From contig JAZOUV010000088.1 in NCBI GenBank assembly GCA_045658315.1, positions 1 through 35,516 of the forward strand: a stretch of DNA of 35,516 nt, written 5' to 3'. This document shows positions 31,506 through 35,516 of the stretch, piece after piece. Position 1 is the stretch's first letter, and every line of letters begins with the position of its first letter. The translations under genes were made by a program, and so were the position numbers. The stretch is from RGIG1995 sp045658315 (GTDB taxonomy: Bacteria > Bacillota > Clostridia > Oscillospirales > CAG-272). The notes under the pieces were generated by a model that did not search any database, had not been told where the DNA came from, and worked only from the letters and a program-made list of their open reading frames with translations.

Positions 31506-32636
31506 TCAAAAATCAATAACATTATTTCCGCCCAAAGCCGAAAGTCCGTATTTTAGAGCAGAGTACGCTATTTCCCGTGTTCTTTCGTCGTCGCTTTCGA
31601 GCAAGGGCTTGAGTTCATCATAGAACGCCCCTCTGACCGTGGGGTCGCTCTCTAATTTTTCAATATCGTAAAAAGGTCGAGTTTTGTTTATAACCTCAAG
31701 ATAAAACAAATTTTCTTCTATTGCCGTAAACGCACTTTTTGATATGACCAGCTCCGAAGACACGTCTCCCTCAAGGACTATTCTGACTAAAGCATCTCTC
31801 GAATAATTCTTTTCGGCTATTATATCTTTTACTTTCGGCAATACGTCGGAAATATTCTGTGCTCCCGAAATATTGACCTTTTCTATTTCGTAATGGCGTT
31901 TGCAAAAACGGAGCTTTTTGAAGGTGCTTTTTAATTCGCACCCCACCTTTTCAAATTCGCACAGTATTGCCCCCTTGTAACCGCATTCTCCGAAATCTCT
32001 GCCCTCAAGACAGCCCGAATAAGCGTAATAGGTATCGCCCTTTTTCTCCACGTCAGAGCCTGCGTGAATATGCCCGAGTGCTATATAGTCAAAACCGCTT
32101 TGGGCAATATCCTCCAACGAAATGGGGCAAGTTCCCTTTTTAGATGCGGTAAGCTCACCGTGTGCAAGAAGTATATTTACTCGGGCAGGGCGGGTAGGAG
32201 TTACGCTTTTAAAAGGATTATATTCCAAATCCGGCTGTGTGTAGGCATAGCCATACACATCAACGTTTAAATCCTCAAAAGAAAAGCAAGCTACGGCAGT
32301 GTTGTTGAAGATATAGACGTTAGACGGAAAATCCGCCTTGGCGTAAACGCCGTCAGAAGTATACGGGTCGTGGTTGCCCGGTGCAATAACAAACTTGCAC
32401 TGCGGGTTATCCGCAAACTCTTTTTTCAACATAGCGACAGTATCACGCGTAACGTTCTCACTTTCAAAAAGGTCTCCGCTTATAACAACTATATCAACAC
32501 CGTTCAGCTTAACGTAATTCATCAAAGATGAAAAAGTAGCCAACAATTCATTTCTTCGCAGTTCCGATTTCAAGGCGTCTCCGCAAACAAAGGGTGCGTC
32601 AAGATGAAGATCAGCACAATGCAAAACTTTTACCAT
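31506..32636 (-). CDS. YhaO/SbcD-like metallophosphoesterase (DNA repair nuclease)
   Basis: A 376-residue calcineurin-like phosphoesterase. Metal motifs are DLH (Asp9, His11), GDLFE (Asp55), GNHD (87-90), AHGEL and GHIH, in order and intact. A C-terminal capping region (about 240-376) follows. It belongs to the SbcD/Mre11 group, YhaO subfamily, and is followed by its ATPase partner. The start has GGAGG 9 bases upstream. A strong promoter lies 23-51 bases upstream of the ATG on the minus strand, so the nuclease-ATPase pair has its own transcription start. Confidence 0.9.
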   Translation of the reverse strand: MVKVLHCADLHLDAPFVCGDALKSELRRNELLATFSSLMNYVKLNGVDIVVISGDLFESENVTRDTVAMLKKEFADNPQCKFVIAPGNHDPYTSDGVYAKADFPSNVYIFNNTAVACFSFEDLNVDVYGYAYTQPDLEYNPFKSVTPTRPARVNILLAHGELTASKKGTCPISLEDIAQSGFDYIALGHIHAGSDVEKKGDTYYAYSGCLEGRDFGECGYKGAILCEFEKVGCELKSTFKKLRFCKRHYEIEKVNISGAQNISDVLPKVKDIIAEKNYSRDALVRIVLEGDVSSELVISKSAFTAIEENLFYLEVINKTRPFYDIEKLESDPTVRGAFYDELKPLLESDDERTREIAYSALKYGLSALGGNNVIDF

Positions 32637-32658
32637 AATTCCCTACCTCCGTACATCT

Positions 32659-32687
32659 ATTATACACCCACTTTCATATTTTTTCAA
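32659..32687 (-). promoter_or_regulatory. Sigma-A-type promoter of the YhaO-YhaN pair
   Basis: On the minus strand TTGAAA (32682-32687) is 17 bases from TATAAT (32659-32664). It is back to back with the rbfA promoter. Confidence 0.85.
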
Positions 32688-32695
32688 CTTTATTA

Positions 32696-32725
32696 TTGAA
32701 TTATTTGTATATAATGTGGTATAAT
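32696..32725 (+). promoter_or_regulatory. Sigma-A-type promoter of rbfA-nrnA-truB
   Basis: TTGAAT (32696-32701) and TATAAT (32720-32725) lie 18 bases apart. A second TATAAT-like box (32710-32715) overlaps the spacer. The leader to the rbfA ATG is about 25 bases. Confidence 0.75.
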
Positions 32726-32758
32726 GTAGTTGAGTTTAAAGAAAAGAGGATAATTTAT

Positions 32759-33112
32759 ATGGCAGGATACAGAAGAGGACGTGTAAACGAAGAGGTAGCA
32801 AGAGAACTTTCTTCGATTATACGCGAGGTAAAGGATCCCAGAGTACAGAAGGCTATAATAAGCATAACTGCCGCAGACGTAACGGCTGATATGAAGTTTG
32901 CGAAAATATATTTTTCATGCATAGGCAACGCCGACAAAGCGGAAGTAAAAAAAGGTCTTGAAAGTGCATCGGGCTTTATGAGAAAGCAGATAGCGGTACG
33001 ACTTAACCTCCGCCAGACACCCGAGCTTAAATTTATCCCCGACGATTCGATTGAATACGGTGCAAACATAAACAGACTGCTGAAACAGGTTGAGGACGAT
33101 TTGCATGATTAA
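32759..33112 (+). CDS. rbfA: Ribosome-binding factor A
   Basis: A 117-residue KH-like protein for 30S maturation and cold adaptation. It has the N-terminal RVNEEVARELSSIIREVKDPRV, the ITAADVTADMKFAKIYFS strand and the RLNLRQTPELKFIPDDSIEYG C-terminal part. The ATG at 32759 has GAGG upstream; the longer open frame runs back into the promoter. It is usually behind nusA-infB, which are absent here; it opens its own transcription unit and overlaps nrnA by 8 bases. Confidence 0.94.
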   Translation: MAGYRRGRVNEEVARELSSIIREVKDPRVQKAIISITAADVTADMKFAKIYFSCIGNADKAEVKKGLESASGFMRKQIAVRLNLRQTPELKFIPDDSIEYGANINRLLKQVEDDLHD

Positions 33113-34085
33113 TAATATTACACTTTTAAAAGTTGCGGAAAAGCTCAGGCAGAAAGACAAAATACTGTTAATATGCCACATTCGTCCCGACGGAGACACC
33201 TTAGCGTCTGCTTTTGCATTAAGAGCTGCACTTGAAGAAATGGGAAAGACGGTTATATGCACCTCAAGCGACAGAGTTGCAGACAGGCTTTCCTTTCTTT
33301 GCGACAGCGTAATGTATTTGCCCGAGGAGCTTCCCTCGGATTTTGCACCCGACCTCGTGGTATCGGTAGACGTAGCAAGTAAATCTATGCTCGGAAACTG
33401 CAAAGAGCTTATAAAGCTTGCCGAATCAATAAAAATCGACCATCATGAAGCAATCGACCAGTTTGCTGACCATAATTATACTGTCCCCGAAAGTGCTTCG
33501 TGTTCGGAAATAATTTATGATTTGATAAATCTGCTAACCGATAAAATGAGCGACAGAGTTTGCGAACTGCTGTATGCGGGAATAAGCTTTGATACGGGTT
33601 GCTTCAAGCATTCCAACGTTACATCGGGAACGCACGAAAAAGCGGCGTATCTTATTTCAAGAGGCGTTGACTCCGCCCAAATAAACCAAAGACTTTTCGG
33701 AAACAAGACGAAAAAAGAAATAGAAGCACTGAAAACGGCGTACAACAGCCTTGAATTTTTTGCAGACGGCAAAATTGCAATAGCCTGCATAACCAACGCG
33801 ATGCGAGAAGAAAAGGGACTTTCCGAAGACGATATTGCAGACTTAGCACAGATTCCCATAGAAATAAACGGGGTGCTCATTGGTGCAATTTTAAAAGAAA
33901 AGGGCGATTTCCCCGGCAACTTCAAGGTATCCATGAGAAGCCGTCCCGGAATAAACGCCGGAAAAATCTGTAACAGACTCGGCGGAGGCGGACACGTGTG
34001 TGCTGCGGGCGGACTTGTAGTTGCAAACACCAAAGAAGAGGCAATAAAAACCGTATTGGAAGCCTCTCTCCCCGAAATAATGTAA
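33105..34085 (+). CDS. nrnA: DHH/DHHA1 phosphoesterase, NrnA-like (nanoRNase / pAp phosphatase)
   Basis: A 326-residue two-domain enzyme. The DHH domain has ICHIRPDGDTLAS (His25, Asp29, Asp31), VSVDVAS and KIDHHEA; the DHHA1 domain ends in GGGGHVCAAGG. This matches NrnA, which degrades short RNAs or pAp. ATG at 33105 uses GAGG inside the end of rbfA; the in-frame TTG five codons earlier would sit on that site. rbfA-nrnA-truB order is the usual Firmicutes one. Confidence 0.92.
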   Translation: MINNITLLKVAEKLRQKDKILLICHIRPDGDTLASAFALRAALEEMGKTVICTSSDRVADRLSFLCDSVMYLPEELPSDFAPDLVVSVDVASKSMLGNCKELIKLAESIKIDHHEAIDQFADHNYTVPESASCSEIIYDLINLLTDKMSDRVCELLYAGISFDTGCFKHSNVTSGTHEKAAYLISRGVDSAQINQRLFGNKTKKEIEALKTAYNSLEFFADGKIAIACITNAMREEKGLSEDDIADLAQIPIEINGVLIGAILKEKGDFPGNFKVSMRSRPGINAGKICNRLGGGGHVCAAGGLVVANTKEEAIKTVLEASLPEIM

Positions 34086-34101
34086 AAGGAATATACATAA
34101 A

Positions 34102-35022
34102 ATGACAGATAATACCCCGATGGGCGTAATTTGTATAAACAAACACCAAGGCGTAACCTCACACACCATTGTAAATATGGTAAGAAGACTGTATCAAACC
34201 AAGCAAGTGGGGCATACAGGCACTCTTGACCCTATGGCGACGGGGGTTTTACCCGTTATGGTGGGGCGTGCCGTTAAAGCTTCCGAATATTTGACTGCCG
34301 AGGACAAAGGTTATATTGCCGAAATGCAACTCGGCATTATTACCGATACGGGCGATATTACGGGAAAAATAATATCGGAAAATAACGTTATTCCAAGCTG
34401 TGAAACCGTCAAAGATGCCGTAAAAGCCTTTGTCGGTACAATAAAGCAAACTCCGCCTATGTACAGTGCCTTAAAGGTTGGCGGTCAAAAGCTGGTAGAC
34501 CTTGCACGAAAAGGCATAGAAGTGGAGCGAGAAGCAAGAAATATATGCATAAAATCAATAGATTGGGAGCCCATCGACGAAAAGCTCGGTAAATATAGAC
34601 TGAATGTAGAGTGTTCAAAGGGCACATACATACGCACTCTTTGCACGGATATCGGTGAAAAGCTCGGTTGCGGTGCAGTTATGACAAGCCTATGCAGAAC
34701 GAAAAGCGGTAACTTTAATATAGACAACAGTTACACCGTCGAACAGCTTGAAATGATGCCTTCGGAAGAACGCATATCACTCCTCTGCCCCATAGACGAC
34801 CTTTTTTGTGATATTGAAGAGGTTAGATTATCCCCCTTCTTTGAGAAATTGGCAAAAAGCGGACTTGAGATATACGCAAAAAAGATTGGCATTTCTCCCG
34901 AAAAGATAACGGTGGGAACACGGTATAGGTTATGCGGTGAAAATGGATTTTTTGCGTTGGGCGAGGCGAGGGATTATCCCGACGGCAGAGCAATCAAACC
35001 GATAAAACAGTTTATCCTTTAA
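34102..35022 (+). CDS. truB: tRNA pseudouridine(55) synthase TruB
   Basis: A 306-residue enzyme converting U55 in the T loop of tRNAs. The N-terminal GVICINKHQGVTSH, the catalytic VGHTGTLDPMATG (Asp43), the TPPMYSALKVGGQKLVDLARKG loop and CSKGTYIRTLCTDIG are standard. The C-terminal part (about 245-306) is a PUA-like domain. The start has AAAGGA 11 bases upstream. ribF, which often follows truB, is not in the remaining window. A GC-rich hairpin ends the unit. Confidence 0.96.
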   Translation: MTDNTPMGVICINKHQGVTSHTIVNMVRRLYQTKQVGHTGTLDPMATGVLPVMVGRAVKASEYLTAEDKGYIAEMQLGIITDTGDITGKIISENNVIPSCETVKDAVKAFVGTIKQTPPMYSALKVGGQKLVDLARKGIEVEREARNICIKSIDWEPIDEKLGKYRLNVECSKGTYIRTLCTDIGEKLGCGAVMTSLCRTKSGNFNIDNSYTVEQLEMMPSEERISLLCPIDDLFCDIEEVRLSPFFEKLAKSGLEIYAKKIGISPEKITVGTRYRLCGENGFFALGEARDYPDGRAIKPIKQFIL

Positions 35023-35030
35023 AAATAGTA

Positions 35031-35057
35031 GGGGATATGGGCGAAGCCCATATCCCC
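35031..35057 (+). terminator. Hairpin terminator after truB
   Basis: GGGGATATGGGC and GCCCATATCCCC form a perfect 12-bp stem with a GAA loop, 8 bases after the truB stop codon. The T tract (TTAATT) is weak, but the stem is strong. Confidence 0.7.
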
Positions 35058-35142
35058 TTAATTGCACTCAAACGACCTCATCCGACTCGGCAGCAAAATA
35101 AGGAATAAATTACAATTTGGCTCGTCGCCGTTAGTTTTAAAA
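35058..35142. other. Short spacer before the tandem array
   Basis: No gene or clear signal is seen. The only notable sequence is a loose GC-containing stretch around 35088-35127 (CTCGGCAGC ... GGCTCGTCGCCG). Confidence 0.4.
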
Positions 35143-35516
35143 TACGCACATACTAAGGAAGATTTCAAATAGGAATACCTTAGATAGTATTTTTAAAAAT
35201 ACTATCTATAAATAAAATTTCACCTCTATGTTGTCATTATAACTACGTACAAACCAAGGAAGAGATTCCAAAGGAGGAAAACCTTTGATAGTATTTTTAA
35301 AAAATACTATCTATAAATAGAATTTCACCTCTATGTTGTCATTATAACTACGCACAGACCAAGGAAGATTCCAAAGGAGAAAAACCTTTGATAGTATTTT
35401 TAAAAATACTATCTATAAATAAAATTTCACCTCTATGTTGTCATTATAACTACGCACAGACCAAGGAAGATTCCAAAGGAGAAAAACCTTTGATAGTATT
35501 TTTAAAAATACTATCT
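35143..35516. repeat. Tandem array of about 103-bp units with an AT palindrome, cut by the window end
   Basis: GATAGTATTTTT followed by its complement AAAAATACTATC recurs at 35183, 35287, 35390 and 35492 (spacings 104, 103, 102; copy 2 has one extra A). Each is followed by CTATAAATA(A/G)AATTTCAC, CTCTATGTTGTCATTATAAC and then a CCAAGGAAGATTCC segment. The last two full units are nearly identical; the first unit's upstream part (35143-35182) has diverged. A CAAAGG...CCTTTG hairpin precedes each later palindrome. No coding frame is convincing. The array continues past the last base. Confidence 0.93.

Noticed and set aside
35143..35516. CRISPR array
   Set aside because: The intervening sequences are themselves repeated almost identically and the period is about 103 bases, so there are no unique spacers; no cas genes are present.

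Overview
The window looks like a chromosomal segment of an anaerobic, endospore-forming member of the Clostridia, most likely an Oscillospirales (Ruminococcaceae-like) gut bacterium. The grounds are: formate-tetrahydrofolate ligase, a SleC/Csp spore-germination cassette, a GldA/F/G-type ABC cluster followed by a DUF4340 protein, a YajC/TIGR04086 pair, GGAGG-type ribosome binding sites, frequent TTG starts, AT-rich spacers, and compact multi-hairpin intergenic repeats of a kind I associate with that group. The assignment is inference from gene content; no search was run.

Layout. 3-867: a tRNA-Pro(CGG) with its promoter, then an unusual non-coding or decayed stretch with its own minus-strand promoter and terminator. 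868-5597 (minus): a tight operon, fhs-tsaE-tsaB-rpiB-HMA protein-AI-2E-family permease, ending in two tandem terminators. 5600-6523: a repeat-rich spacer carrying tRNA-Arg(CCG) and a truncated copy of its 5' end. 6524-10106 (minus): purM-pfkB-like-alpha/beta hydrolase-ruvX. From a divergent promoter, 10370-14715 (plus): murD-ynbB-like-lipoprotein-cysteine desulfurase. 14785-19533 (plus): a four-gene ABC export-type system.

19569-24964 is the most accessory-looking part. A small Xre repressor faces a short gene across two matching operators; the short gene has a one-base frame change in an A6 run. Next comes a multi-hairpin repeat. Then a SleC-like cortex hydrolase precursor is divergent from two overlapping Csp-like subtilases, both with complete catalytic triads: a self-contained protease-to-zymogen germination module.

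25097-32636 (minus): TIGR04086 membrane protein, yajC, recG, an unrecognised membrane protein, and a YhaN/YhaO (SbcC/SbcD-like) pair whose ATPase has membrane helices where SbcC/Rad50 has its zinc hook. 32759-35022 (plus): rbfA-nrnA-truB with its own promoter, detached from nusA/infB. The window ends inside a tandem array of units of about 103 bp, each carrying a perfect AT-rich palindrome; the array runs off the end.

The most notable items are the SleC/Csp cassette, the Xre-small-protein locus with its frame break at an A AAA AAG heptamer, the terminal palindromic tandem array, the tRNA-Arg 5' duplication, and the orphan transcription unit near the left end.
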